Shown: positions 42,661 through 52,510, counted from the stretch's first letter. The stretch is 64,000 nucleotides of DNA from Nitrospirae bacterium GWB2_47_37 (GCA_001803635.1 MHDU01000074.1:62001-126000), one strand, 5' to 3'. Program-made: numbers and translations. Notes: generated by a model from the sequence alone, not told the origin.

Positions 42661-45600
42661 ATGTTAAAGATACATAAAATCATATTTTTGTTTGTTGTAA
42701 TATTCGGTCTGTTTTTGAGCATAGATTCTTATGCCGATGAATCAGCCCTTATAACTTCATCTGTAAATCCGGATGCCTTGATAGTGCTTGATTTGTCTTA
42801 CAGCATGGTCTGGAACCCGACAGACGACGTTAATAAAGCAACTCATATTTGGGGCAATTCTTCATGTTCCGGGACTTTTTATGACTCTTCGGGAACCGGA
42901 CATACTTATAACTGCAGTCGTATTGCCATTGCGAAAAGGGCAATCTGTCAGATACTCGATGATACCGGCAACGGATGTCTTGACAGCAATAACGACGGTA
43001 CTATTGATACCCACAATATAACCACAGCCGATGAGAGCAGTCTAAAAATAAGAATAGGGTATATGAGATTTTATGCTTGTAATAAGGATAGCAGTGCTGA
43101 AAAGGGGGCGAGTCCAACATATGATTACAGCAGCGGGTGCAATACCATAATAAGAGCCTTAAATACGACAAATAAAGAGATAGGGGAGGGGGGATATGGC
43201 CCGAATTACAGCGATATATGGTCTTCAGTAAGCGGTGAAAATATTACTGTTGTCGGCTACACCCCTGACGCTGCTGCACTGTATGAGGCAAAACTCTATC
43301 TCGACGCGCATAAGAATGGAGATAATTCGTCTTCGTGCCGGAAGAAATTTGTAATATTAATTACCGACGGCGAAGATACTATGGCATGCGACAATGACGG
43401 AGGCTCGGATCATAAAAACAGAAAATCGGTCGTAGCAAGGGCTAAGGCATTGGCCGACGCCGGCTATAAGGTCTTTGTGATCGGGTTTGGTTCTGCAATG
43501 GGCGCTACCCTTGAGAGAACTCTTAACTGGGCAGCTTATTACGGAGGGACAGATAATCCTAATGTTGCAAATTCGGGCAGTACCAGCGCTGTTTCGGTAG
43601 CTGCGGATCCCTGCGAAAGCAGCGCATCTAATGATCCGGAAGACTTCGCGCTTTCAGGCTATGCCTTTTTAGCGGCCGATGCGGACGAGCTTAAGGATGC
43701 ACTCAGGCAGGCTATGAATATAATCAAGGAGGCTAATTATTCTTTTTCCACATCTTCCGTGTCTTCGACAAGAATTTCAACTGAGAATTATCTGTATGAG
43801 GCATCCTTCAAGCCTGTGAATAATGACCCATTCTGGGAGGGGCATCTTAAAAAATATCCCATAAATTCCGACGGAAGCCTCGGCAGTGCGGTGCGTGACG
43901 CGGGCACCGTATTATCCACTACAGCCGCATCGAGCAGGAATATTTTAACTTATACATCCGGAGGGTTTACCCGTTTTTCGACATCCACTTTTTCGGCTCC
44001 TACTTGTTCCGCTTGCTTAACTCAGAGTGTTACGGCATCGAACCTTGCAGTTACAACCGATACTGAAAGAGACAATGTTGTCGGCTATATCAGGGGAGAA
44101 TCGGCAAAAAATCCGGACGACTGGAAACTTGGAGATATTTTCCATTCAAACGCGATAACCATGGGAAGCCCGTCGTCATTTTTCAACGACACTCTCGATT
44201 CCAATAATGCATTTTCCACGTTCAGAAGCGATCATCCGAGGACATCCTCAAACGGTCTTAGGCGTCTCGTGGTCGGCGCAAACGACGGACAGTTACATGC
44301 ATTTAGAATATCTGATACCCCTGCACTTGACTTATCCGAAATGTGGAGTTTTATCCCGCCGAACCTTTTATCCAAGCTTAAAAATATAGCCCATTCCTCT
44401 CATCCTACAAGTCTCAGCCATCAATATATGGTAGACGGCCCTGTTACGGTCGCCGATGTATGGCTCGGTACAGGAAGCGGCTCCACAAAGTCCGCGTCGG
44501 ACTGGAAGACTATTATGGTATTCGGCGAAGGCAAGGGTGGCAGCTCTACCTTGTGGAGCTCTTCATCTTCATGCGATTCAGGATTCAGTTCAACTTATGA
44601 TTCATCAACATACAGTTATTATTGCGGTTATTATGCATTTGATTTCACAACTACGTCGAGCCCAACGTATAAGTGGCGGATAAATCCTACATCTTCCAAT
44701 GCCGCCTATCTTGGCGAGCCGTGGAGCAAAATGGTAGTCGGAAGGGTAAAAATAAGCGGAAATGAAAAATGGGTAGGTTTTATAGGAGGAGGATACAATG
44801 ATTCTAACTGCTCCGGCGGGGGAAGCTGCGATACGAGGGGAAAGGGATTTTATGCTATAGATTTGAACAATGGAGACGTTTTGTGGAGTTACACAAGGGC
44901 TAATACTACTACTATGACATACAGCATTCCGGCGACTCCAGCTATTGTAGATACGGATAACGACGGCTTTATCGATACCGCTTATGTCGGCGATCTGGAA
45001 GGCAATATATGGAGATTTAAATTCTGCACTAAATCGGCAATTACAGACGGGACATGCACCGGTACAGCCCATTGGAGCGGAGGGAAGTTATATAACGCGT
45101 CCGGAGGCGGCGAGGGATTGAGGCCTGTTTATAGCTCTGCAACTGTAACCAAAGACGCGAGCGGCAACTTATGGATCTATTGGGCATCAGGAAATAAATC
45201 CGAACCGACGGCTACAAGCACAAACGAAAAGGTTTTTGGGATAAAAGATAATGACCGCACTACGACGTACACTCTCAGCAATCTTGAGAATGTAACATCC
45301 GTTTCAAGCCAATGCAATAATGATGACTTAACCAAAGTCGGATGGTATATAAATTTTACAGGCAATGAAAAGGCATTGTCCGACATTACGGTCTTCGGCG
45401 GGGTTGTTTATTTCACTACATATACGTCCGACACCACGAACTCAAATCTGTGCGCACGGTCAGGAACGTCGAGATTATACGCGGTAAGCTATCAAAACTG
45501 CGCCGGCATGTTTTCTGAAGGCGCACGGAGCGTATCATTAGGAAGCGGAATAGCTTCTGCGCCGTTTATTTCTTTAAAACCCGGTACTGCTGTGCCGGCC

Positions 45601-45726
45601 GATCTTTATGTTACCACCAGCGGCGGATCCGGAACCGATGCTGTAACTACAAGAATAGACTTTAATCCGCCGTTCCTTTCCAACAGGACGAATATGCTGT
45701 TCTGGAAGGATAAAAGGGTTCAGTAG
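42661..45726 (+). CDS. pilY1: PilY1-like pilus adhesin/assembly protein
   Basis: 1021 residues with a signal peptide (about 1-25). An N-terminal von Willebrand A domain has the metal site DLSYS and later ITDGEDT. The C-terminal beta-propeller typical of PilY1 includes RRLVVGANDGQLHAF, VGDLEGNIWRF and a calcium loop (DTDNDGFIDT). The protein is secreted, promotes pilus extension and can act as adhesin. It is the last large gene of the pilin operon. Confidence 0.93.
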   Translation: MLKIHKIIFLFVVIFGLFLSIDSYADESALITSSVNPDALIVLDLSYSMVWNPTDDVNKATHIWGNSSCSGTFYDSSGTGHTYNCSRIAIAKRAICQILDDTGNGCLDSNNDGTIDTHNITTADESSLKIRIGYMRFYACNKDSSAEKGASPTYDYSSGCNTIIRALNTTNKEIGEGGYGPNYSDIWSSVSGENITVVGYTPDAAALYEAKLYLDAHKNGDNSSSCRKKFVILITDGEDTMACDNDGGSDHKNRKSVVARAKALADAGYKVFVIGFGSAMGATLERTLNWAAYYGGTDNPNVANSGSTSAVSVAADPCESSASNDPEDFALSGYAFLAADADELKDALRQAMNIIKEANYSFSTSSVSSTRISTENYLYEASFKPVNNDPFWEGHLKKYPINSDGSLGSAVRDAGTVLSTTAASSRNILTYTSGGFTRFSTSTFSAPTCSACLTQSVTASNLAVTTDTERDNVVGYIRGESAKNPDDWKLGDIFHSNAITMGSPSSFFNDTLDSNNAFSTFRSDHPRTSSNGLRRLVVGANDGQLHAFRISDTPALDLSEMWSFIPPNLLSKLKNIAHSSHPTSLSHQYMVDGPVTVADVWLGTGSGSTKSASDWKTIMVFGEGKGGSSTLWSSSSSCDSGFSSTYDSSTYSYYCGYYAFDFTTTSSPTYKWRINPTSSNAAYLGEPWSKMVVGRVKISGNEKWVGFIGGGYNDSNCSGGGSCDTRGKGFYAIDLNNGDVLWSYTRANTTTMTYSIPATPAIVDTDNDGFIDTAYVGDLEGNIWRFKFCTKSAITDGTCTGTAHWSGGKLYNASGGGEGLRPVYSSATVTKDASGNLWIYWASGNKSEPTATSTNEKVFGIKDNDRTTTYTLSNLENVTSVSSQCNNDDLTKVGWYINFTGNEKALSDITVFGGVVYFTTYTSDTTNSNLCARSGTSRLYAVSYQNCAGMFSEGARSVSLGSGIASAPFISLKPGTAVPADLYVTTSGGSGTDAVTTRIDFNPPFLSNRTNMLFWKDKRVQ

Positions 45727-45735
45727 GATACGGCG

Positions 45736-46602
45736 TTGAATCGTTCATTCAAGAAAGAGCCGGTAGAGATAAGGATTCCGGAGCTTGAAAAAAAATTTAA
45801 ACAGGCGGCTAAACAGCCTGTTAAGATAACGCAGAAACAGCAAAAGGAAGAGGAGAAAAAAACAGGCGGCAGAAAACTTCTTTTTGCTGTTTTGATATTT
45901 ATTGCGGTGATTGCGGGTCTGATTTTTTTTAAGAAAGAATCAGGCAAGCAACATCAGGTTGAGAATCAAGTTGCAGGCCGTGAGATCGCGAAAGAGGACG
46001 TTGTTTCACGCGAGGATGAAACCAAACAAACCGTTAGAGCCGAACAGCCTCCCGATGAATTTTTCATAAAGAAAGTTATCTTCAGTCCGCCTCAGCCTTT
46101 AATTACCGATTCGATAAAGGCCGATGTGTCGGGCGATTATCAGGGGACAGGGCATGTGACATACGAATACACATGGCATATAAACGGCAAACCTGTTAAA
46201 GGCATAAAAGATAACACCTTACCGCCCGGCGAATTCAAGAAAAAAGATCGCATCAGCGTGATAGTAATTCCTTTTATTGACGGCGCTGAAAAAGACCCTT
46301 ACAAAAGCATGTTTATCGTTATCCACAGCTCACCCCCGTCTCTTGAATTAAAAGAGATTTCGCAGAAGTTGAATCAAGCAATAGAGTTGCAGCTTATAAG
46401 CAGCGATCCGGATGGAGATAAGGTAACTTTTTCTCTTGAAACTCCGTTTTTGGAAGGGATGACCATAGAAAAAGAAACCGGGAAAATAATCTGGAACCAG
46501 AAAGACAAAAAAAAGGGAACTTATAAATTCAAGGCATCCGCGACGGACGGCGACGGGATTAAAACGTCAAAAAACTTTGAGTTCAAAATAGGGACTAAAT
46601 AA
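45736..46602 (+). CDS. Membrane-anchored Ig/cadherin-like protein of the pilus locus
   Basis: 288 residues from a TTG start. A cytoplasmic Lys/Gln-rich N-terminus (about 1-47) precedes one membrane helix (48-66) and a periplasmic part. That part has two beta-rich segments: KVIFSPPQPLITDSIKADV and a cadherin-like LQLISSDPDGDKVTFSLETPFLEGMTIEKETGKIIW. The family is not recognised. It follows pilY1 by 9 nt and is probably co-transcribed, so a role in pilus assembly or surface anchoring is likely but unproven. Confidence 0.7.
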   Translation: MNRSFKKEPVEIRIPELEKKFKQAAKQPVKITQKQQKEEEKKTGGRKLLFAVLIFIAVIAGLIFFKKESGKQHQVENQVAGREIAKEDVVSREDETKQTVRAEQPPDEFFIKKVIFSPPQPLITDSIKADVSGDYQGTGHVTYEYTWHINGKPVKGIKDNTLPPGEFKKKDRISVIVIPFIDGAEKDPYKSMFIVIHSSPPSLELKEISQKLNQAIELQLISSDPDGDKVTFSLETPFLEGMTIEKETGKIIWNQKDKKKGTYKFKASATDGDGIKTSKNFEFKIGTK

Positions 46603-46621
46603 ACGGCAGGCGCGAATAAGT

Positions 46622-48088
46622 TCAATAGAGTTTTACCGGCAGTTTACCTTGAAAATCGATCTCTCCGTTCAGGCATTTTATCACAGCCGTTTGCGCCTGC
46701 TCCGAAGGCTCGTAGGCCGCGATGAGCATATCGGCTTTATTGAAATGCCTTAGAACATACGGGCTTCCGAAGGAAATGATAACGGATCTTTTCGAGTTTC
46801 GGATAAGCCCGTCGATGCGATTTTTTTCTTCATCGCTTATTCCGGAGCTTCCCTTCCACGCGGCAACGCTTGTGAATATCGCGACTATTAAAAGTTCGGA
46901 GTCAGGAGTTTGTGGCTCGGAGTTGAAATGATTTTTTAACGGCGATGATTTATAAGTCTCGCCGGCGCCCGCAAATACAATGTTCGCGTCTCTATCATTT
47001 GAAAGCGGCAATATGTCAGGTTTGCTCTTTACAAGCGTTATCGACATATCCGAGATCTGTTCCGAAATCAACGCGTGGGCCTTATAATTCAAATCAGGCT
47101 TTTTTATATTACTAATTTTTCCCTTTGCCTTCATTATGCGCTCTAATGCGCCGGCAATTTGATCTTCGCCGATCTCTTTTGACTCAATGGCCGATAATAG
47201 CTCCTTAACCGTCACATCCGCATCCACAGGATGCAGAAGTATATCAACTCCTGCATTTATGCATTCGGCAGGGACATTTCCGAAATCTTTCAGAGCGCTC
47301 ATATTCAGGGCATCGGTAATGACAAGGCCGTTAAAGCCCAATTCTTTTCTTAGTAAATCCGTTATTATTTTTTTTGACAGGCTTGCCGGCTTTGAGTCCA
47401 ACGCGGGAATTTGCAGGTGTCCGATCATGATGCTGCCGGCGCCCGCTTCTATTGCCCTGATGAAAGGCATGAGGTCTGTTTTCATTAGATCATCCCTGGA
47501 CTTTGCGATGATCGGGAGGGCTATGTGCGAGTCGATTGCCGTATCTCCGTGTCCGGGGAAATGCTTGGGACAGCTTATTAAGCCGGAGGCTTCGACTATC
47601 TTTATGTAGTGCGAACCGAACCACGCTACTGTCCTGGGATTGTCCGAAAATGCCCTCGTGCATATTATGGGATTGTCCGGATTTTGATTTATATCCATTA
47701 CAGGGATCAATGGCATGTTTATACCGATATCGATTGCCTCATATGTTACGGCCTGTATTACGATGTCGAGGAGCAATATATCTTCAGGCCTGTTTTTGTC
47801 TATAGCGGCTGCCGTAGCCATCTGGAACGGGAAGTATGTCGCGTTCCTGAACTGCTGTCCCGCTCCGCGCTCTATGTCCGAGGCGATAAATAGAGGGATT
47901 TCCGCGGCTGTCTGCAATCCGGCTATGAATTCCGTTATTTCGTTTTTTTCACCGCCGAAGATTATGAACCCGCCTATGCCTTTCTTAACGAGATCGAATA
48001 TTTTATCGCGATACGAGGTTTCATGGATTTTATCTCCGTCGAGCCTGGGGATGATCAATTGATAGAGTTTTCTTTGTAATGCAGGCAT
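46622..48088 (-). CDS. Glycoside hydrolase family 3, NagZ-like beta-N-acetylglucosaminidase
   Basis: About 488 residues from the ATG at 48088 (an earlier ATG at 48136 is possible). The NagZ/GH3 motif SCPKHFPGHGDTAIDSHIALP and the catalytic Asp in LVITDALNMSAL are present. A C-terminal extension (about 330-488) is like the GH3 C domain. It removes GlcNAc from peptidoglycan fragments; no signal peptide is obvious. It converges with the pilus locus. Confidence 0.9.
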   Translation of the reverse strand: MPALQRKLYQLIIPRLDGDKIHETSYRDKIFDLVKKGIGGFIIFGGEKNEITEFIAGLQTAAEIPLFIASDIERGAGQQFRNATYFPFQMATAAAIDKNRPEDILLLDIVIQAVTYEAIDIGINMPLIPVMDINQNPDNPIICTRAFSDNPRTVAWFGSHYIKIVEASGLISCPKHFPGHGDTAIDSHIALPIIAKSRDDLMKTDLMPFIRAIEAGAGSIMIGHLQIPALDSKPASLSKKIITDLLRKELGFNGLVITDALNMSALKDFGNVPAECINAGVDILLHPVDADVTVKELLSAIESKEIGEDQIAGALERIMKAKGKISNIKKPDLNYKAHALISEQISDMSITLVKSKPDILPLSNDRDANIVFAGAGETYKSSPLKNHFNSEPQTPDSELLIVAIFTSVAAWKGSSGISDEEKNRIDGLIRNSKRSVIISFGSPYVLRHFNKADMLIAAYEPSEQAQTAVIKCLNGEIDFQGKLPVKLY

Positions 48089-48245
48089 AAAGGAGTTTAT
48101 CAGATTAATAATGTTAGAAACAATAATTAATTCCACTCTCGCCGGGTCGAGGTAAACCGTGATTTTGCTTCAGAAATCGAGCCATATGCCTTGTTTTATG
48201 CCGTATCATAAATTTATCTTGGACAGATGTGAGTTAAAATAAACA

Positions 48246-49385
48246 ATGAGGTATTACCTTTCAGATAGATTCATTTTAAAACTGCTTGAAACTCCAACTG
48301 TTTACGATATAAGGAACGACGAGCTTTATGATCTCGACGATGACGCGTTTGAATTTTTGAAAAAGTGCGCGGGTAATGAAGGATGCGGGGAAGAGGGCGC
48401 GGATAAGGAATTTATCGGGTATTGTCTTTCGGAAGGGATACTCGCAAAAGAGCCTGTTAATGTTAAAAGGCCGTTTATCATCAAATCGCCTGTTCCATCA
48501 TTGCGGTATCTCGAACTCCAGATAACCGATAAATGCAATCTCAAATGCAGGCATTGTTATATAGGCAAACCCCTTAACAACGAACTTTCCGTAGGCGAAA
48601 TAAAGGCGTTACTGAATGAGTTTGAAGAGATGCAGGGACTCCGCCTTCTTATAACCGGAGGCGAGCCTTTAATGCACAGCCGGTTTGAAGAGATCAATTC
48701 ATTGCTGCCGGAATACAATTTCAGGAAAATACTATTTACAAACGGCTTGTTGTTGACCGACAACCTTCTCGAAAATTTACACGCGGATGAAATCCAATTC
48801 AGCGTTGACGGCATGGAACACGGACACGAGGCTGTTAGGGGGAAAGGGACATATGAAATTGTTATGCGAAAGGTCAGGGAAGCGATAGACAAAGGTATTG
48901 CGGTATCCATAGCCACAATGATCCACGGGGAGGATCTTGGAGAATTCGAGGAGATGGACGGCCTGTTCAGAAAGATCGGCATCAAAGACTGGACTGTCGA
49001 TGCGCCCTGCGTATCCGGCAATTTGAGAGATAACCCTATTTTTCAGGTTGCGCCTGAGGTCGCGGGGAAATATCTGAATTACGGCTTCGGGGACGGCCTG
49101 CACGGCGGAGGCGAGGGGTTCGCGTGCGGACTGCATCTTATGTCCGTGCTCGCAAACGGCTACGCGGCCAAATGCGCTTTTTATTCCCGAACGCCGGCAG
49201 GAAATATAGAAGAGGGATTAAGTGCGTTATGGGGAAAAATAAGGCCGATAAGGCTTAACGAACTGGAATGTTTCAGTTCATCGTGTCAATTCATAGACGC
49301 ATGCAGGGGCGGGTGCAGGTTCAGGGCGGAAGGCATTTATGGAAAAGACTTTTACAGATGTCATGCCTATGATATAATTAAATAA
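48246..49385 (+). CDS. Radical SAM/SPASM peptide-modifying enzyme with PqqD-like N-terminus
   Basis: 379 residues. The N-terminal region (about 1-75: FILKLLETPTVYDIRNDELYDLDDDAFEFLKK) resembles a PqqD/RRE fold that binds peptide leaders. The radical SAM core has CNLKCRHCYIG and GGEP. The SPASM region has seven or more Cys (CGLHL, KCAFYS, ECFSSSCQFIDACRGGCRFRA, RCHAY), binding auxiliary clusters. It is followed within 50 nt by a 20-residue Cys-containing peptide gene, its likely substrate. The architecture matches RiPP maturases; the exact subfamily (a geopeptide-like type is possible) needs a search. Confidence 0.85.
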   Translation: MRYYLSDRFILKLLETPTVYDIRNDELYDLDDDAFEFLKKCAGNEGCGEEGADKEFIGYCLSEGILAKEPVNVKRPFIIKSPVPSLRYLELQITDKCNLKCRHCYIGKPLNNELSVGEIKALLNEFEEMQGLRLLITGGEPLMHSRFEEINSLLPEYNFRKILFTNGLLLTDNLLENLHADEIQFSVDGMEHGHEAVRGKGTYEIVMRKVREAIDKGIAVSIATMIHGEDLGEFEEMDGLFRKIGIKDWTVDAPCVSGNLRDNPIFQVAPEVAGKYLNYGFGDGLHGGGEGFACGLHLMSVLANGYAAKCAFYSRTPAGNIEEGLSALWGKIRPIRLNELECFSSSCQFIDACRGGCRFRAEGIYGKDFYRCHAYDIIK

Positions 49386-49434
49386 AGAAACGGCAATGAA
49401 GTCCGTTTAACTCCAAGAAAGGGAGGTGTTTGAC

Positions 49435-49497
49435 ATGGTAATAAAGAAGGTCTCCAAGAAGGGTGCAACAACCTGCAAATGCAAAGGCTCCTGTTAA
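49435..49497 (+). CDS. Putative RiPP precursor peptide, 20 residues
   Basis: ATG to TAA encodes a basic N-terminal half (MVIKKVSKKG) and a C-terminal core ATTCKCKGSC with three Cys. A strong GGAGGTG lies 7 nt before the ATG. It follows the radical SAM enzyme by 49 nt in the same direction. Such small Cys-ending peptides next to a SPASM enzyme with RRE are typical ribosomally made, modified peptides. The modification (thioether link is most likely) is inferred. Confidence 0.75.
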   Translation: MVIKKVSKKGATTCKCKGSC

Positions 49498-49520
49498 TCG
49501 AGGGGGTAATGGGGGGGGGC

Positions 49521-49672
49521 GGCAGGTATGCCGAAAAGCCTTTAATAGCGATACCATAGAGCCGACCCCTCCCGCCGTTTAAGGGCAACTTCGGCATCAG
49601 ACATCCATTCATAAGAAAAACAGGCATACGATAATCTCATAGCATTATTAAATGCTTTGAGGTATATCTGCC
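49521..49672. repeat. Divergent TIR element, copy E (~152 bp)
   Basis: The left end GGCAGGTATGCCGAAAAGCC and the right end (AAATGCTTTGAGGTATATCTGCC) match in inverted orientation at 18 of 23 positions and resemble the ends of elements A-C. The interior has no match to the other copies by eye. It fills the gap between the peptide gene and the TPR gene. Confidence 0.5.
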
Positions 49673-49730
49673 GGCCACAGATTACAATTGTTTACTTTAT
49701 ATTTATAAACCCTTTGTGCCATAATTAAAA

Positions 49731-51464
49731 ATGTCTTTTAAAAATTTAATCGTCATAATTTGCGTATTTACCTTTACGGTTTCGTGTTCGGCTGCATCGA
49801 AGGAGCCTGATGAGATAATCGACGTCGTATCTCCGGTAAAAGCCGATAACCTTCAATATTCCGATAAGGCATATTTCGAATATCTGCTCGGATACGAATC
49901 CGAGATAACCGGCAAATGGGAAAACGCCTTAAGGCATTATTCCAATGCCCTTGCCTTTGATCCCGCGTCGGCGCATATCAAGACCCAGATAAGCTACATG
50001 CAGGTCAGGCTCGGAAAGATTCAGGAAGCGTTGAAAACACTGGAAGGCGTCGTTGTTGCTCATCCCGATCATGTGCCCGCCCTCATGCTGTTAGGCGAGA
50101 TATACAACTCGCAGAAGAGACCGGACGATGCGATAAGGATATACGAGAATGTCCTGAAATTGGCTCCGGAAAAGAACGAAGCGGTAATATTCTTAGGTGT
50201 CCTGCATGCCGCGAAAGGGGATTTCCAAAAGGCGATAGATACATTCGAAGGCATCTTAAAAAAGGATCCTGAAAATGTGATGGCGATGTATTACATAGGC
50301 TCCATCAAAATGGAAGAAAAGGATTATGAAAAGGCCGAGGAAAGGTTTAAAAAAATTATAGAGGTCCATCCCTCTTTCGATGCGGCTTATGCAAATCTCG
50401 GGCTTATAAGCGAAACGAGGGGCGACCTGAAGGCTGCGGAAGAGTATTATAAAAAGGTTCTTATCATTAATCCTCACAATCTCTTTGTGAGGGAAAGGCT
50501 TACGCAGTTATACCTTACCGAAAAGTCTTTTGAAAAGGCCATCAAGGAACTCGAAGGGATTTCAAAGAAGATGCCTAAGAATATAGACATTCACCAGAGG
50601 CTCGGGCTTTTATACCTTCAGGAGAAGAAGTACGATAAGGCGGTTTCCGAGTTCAGGATGGTTCTTGAGGCGCGGCCCGACGATATCGCGTCGAGATATT
50701 ATCTTTCCCTCGCGCTCGCGGAGGCAAAGCGCTACGACGAGGCTTTGGGAGAATTGAAAAAAATAATATCGGCCGATCCTAAGAATATTAATGCCTTTTT
50801 GAACCTTGCCTTGATCTACGCGAGGCAGAACCGGTACGCGGATGCCGTCAAGATATACGAGGAGATACTGAGTTTCGAAAAAGGGAAGGCCGAGATATAC
50901 GTTTACCTTGGGAACGCGCATATACAGATGAAACAATACGGGAAGGCGGAGACGGTATTAAAGGAAGGACTGAAGCTCTTCAGCGACAGCGACGAGTTGA
51001 ATTTTACCGTTGCCGTTGTGTACGAGAAGACCGGAAGGCCCGACGATATGTTTTCTCACCTGAAGCGGACCGTTGAAATTAACCCCAACCATGCCGACGG
51101 ACTGAATTATTTGGGGTACAGTTACGCCGATAGGGGGATAAACCTGCAGGAGGCGTTAGGGCTCATTAAAAAGGCGCTTGAATTAAAGCCCGACAGCGGA
51201 TACATAATCGACAGCCTCGGGTGGGTATATTTCAAGCTCGGCAAAATTGAAGACGCGTTAACGACACTTAAAAGGGCGCTCGAATTCGTTAAGGACGATC
51301 CCGTTCTCCATGAACATATCGGGGATGTATACGAGTCCCTCGGAAAATACGATGACGCGGTTAAGGCATGGACGGATGCCCTGAAGTTTCAAGAAAAGGA
51401 AGACGGGTTAAAGAGCAGGGTCGAGAAGAAGATTCAAAATTTAAAATTAAAAATTCAAAATTAA
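49731..51464 (+). CDS. TPR-repeat lipoprotein
   Basis: 577 residues. The signal peptide ends in a lipobox (TVSC, Cys19). The rest is about 14 tetratricopeptide repeats (e.g. AEEYYKKVLIINPHNLFVRERLTQLYLTEKSFEKAI). It is probably a periplasmic or outer-membrane scaffold; no specific partner is visible. The last residues (KIQNLKLKIQN) come from an A/T-rich repeat tract (51430-51464) often seen at gene ends and not part of the TPR fold. Confidence 0.85.
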   Translation: MSFKNLIVIICVFTFTVSCSAASKEPDEIIDVVSPVKADNLQYSDKAYFEYLLGYESEITGKWENALRHYSNALAFDPASAHIKTQISYMQVRLGKIQEALKTLEGVVVAHPDHVPALMLLGEIYNSQKRPDDAIRIYENVLKLAPEKNEAVIFLGVLHAAKGDFQKAIDTFEGILKKDPENVMAMYYIGSIKMEEKDYEKAEERFKKIIEVHPSFDAAYANLGLISETRGDLKAAEEYYKKVLIINPHNLFVRERLTQLYLTEKSFEKAIKELEGISKKMPKNIDIHQRLGLLYLQEKKYDKAVSEFRMVLEARPDDIASRYYLSLALAEAKRYDEALGELKKIISADPKNINAFLNLALIYARQNRYADAVKIYEEILSFEKGKAEIYVYLGNAHIQMKQYGKAETVLKEGLKLFSDSDELNFTVAVVYEKTGRPDDMFSHLKRTVEINPNHADGLNYLGYSYADRGINLQEALGLIKKALELKPDSGYIIDSLGWVYFKLGKIEDALTTLKRALEFVKDDPVLHEHIGDVYESLGKYDDAVKAWTDALKFQEKEDGLKSRVEKKIQNLKLKIQN

Positions 51465-51471
51465 TTCCTTC

Positions 51472-52401
51472 ATGACATCACCCATTACTCATCGTTCGCA
51501 GCTTGTTTTAAAGGCTCCCGCCAAGATAAACTGGTCTCTCTACATTCTGAATAAAAGGGACGACGGTTACCATAATATAGTTTCACTGATGCACTGCATA
51601 GGGCTTTACGACACGTTGACATTCGAGCCTTCGGATAATATCGAATTTTCTTCCGATATGGATATACCCCATAATCAGAACCTCGTTTACAAGGCCGCCG
51701 TGAAACTCCAATCGTATGCCGCAATAAAAACGGGGGCAGGGATTACCCTGAAAAAGGAAATCCCGTCGGGCGCCGGCCTCGGCGGAGGAAGCAGCGATGC
51801 CGCGTATACGCTTATGGGATTGAATAAACTATGGGGACTCGGGCTCGATGCCGGAGAACTGAAACATATCGGCAGCGGTCTCGGGGCCGATGTGCCTTTC
51901 TTTTTTGATTGTCCTATTGCGATTGCAGAAGGGAAGGGAGAGATATTAACGCCTTTAAATATATCCGTTCCTTATACGCTGCTTGTGGTAAAGCCTTCAA
52001 TATCCGTATCGACGGCATGGGCATATGAGCAGATAGGGGCAAGGGGCAGGAGGCAGGGGATAGAAACAACAGAAACGGGAAATGACGAACAATCGGCTTC
52101 GGAATTGACAAAAACAGGGAATAAGATTAATAATATCAAGTTAATTTATGACGCCCTTAAGGGAGGAGACACGTCTTTTCTTAGGGCAAAAGTCCATAAC
52201 GACTTTGAAGATGTAGTAAGGCAGAAATATCCCGTTATCGGCTCGGTTAAGGAAGAACTGCTGAATGCGGGGGCGTTGCTGTCGATCATGAGCGGAAGCG
52301 GGTCGGCGGTCTTCGGTCTTTTTGAAGACAGGGATACGGCCATTAGCGTATCGAGCCGTTTCCCTTCGCACTGGAACAGGGTGATAGAGACTTTGGTATA
52401 G
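51472..52401 (+). CDS. ispE: 4-diphosphocytidyl-2-C-methyl-D-erythritol kinase IspE
   Basis: 309 residues. GHMP kinase motif PSGAGLGGGSSDAA binds ATP; KAPAKINWSLYILNKRDDGYHNIVSLM is the N-terminal signature and LSIMSGSGSAVFGLF the C-terminal loop. It is part of the MEP isoprenoid pathway. A roughly 30-residue insertion (about 188-220: QTEEIGARGRR-like polar stretch, QGIETTETGNDEQSASELTKTGN core) precedes the last domain. The stop lies six bases before tRNA-Gln. Confidence 0.95.
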   Translation: MTSPITHRSQLVLKAPAKINWSLYILNKRDDGYHNIVSLMHCIGLYDTLTFEPSDNIEFSSDMDIPHNQNLVYKAAVKLQSYAAIKTGAGITLKKEIPSGAGLGGGSSDAAYTLMGLNKLWGLGLDAGELKHIGSGLGADVPFFFDCPIAIAEGKGEILTPLNISVPYTLLVVKPSISVSTAWAYEQIGARGRRQGIETTETGNDEQSASELTKTGNKINNIKLIYDALKGGDTSFLRAKVHNDFEDVVRQKYPVIGSVKEELLNAGALLSIMSGSGSAVFGLFEDRDTAISVSSRFPSHWNRVIETLV

Positions 52402-52407
52402 CCGGAT

Positions 52408-52479
52408 TGGGGCGTCGGCAAGCGGTAAGCCAGCAGATTTTGGATCTGCCATTCCCAGGTTCGAATCCTGGCGCCCCAG
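52408..52479 (+). tRNA. tRNA-Gln (TTG anticodon)
   Basis: The acceptor stem TGGGGCG pairs with CGCCCCA and the discriminator is G. The anticodon stem GCAGA/TCTGC closes loop TTTTGGA with anticodon TTG. The T arm has GGTTCGAATCC. CCA is not encoded. It lies between ispE and prs and is probably co-transcribed. Confidence 0.96.
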
Positions 52480-52510
52480 TGTGTAATTGATAGATATTAC
52501 GGAGGTAAAA

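Noticed and set aside
49511-49519. Run of nine G as a phase-variation tract
   Set aside because: It lies downstream of the peptide stop codon and outside any promoter or reading frame I can support.
49367-49627. 86-residue minus-strand open frame covering the peptide gene
   Set aside because: It is antisense to the radical SAM end, the peptide gene and element E; composition is atypical and no start signal is present.
51430-51464. A/T-rich KIQNLKLKIQN tail as a functional C-terminus of the TPR protein
   Set aside because: It is a common A/T-rich repeat at gene ends and carries no TPR pattern.
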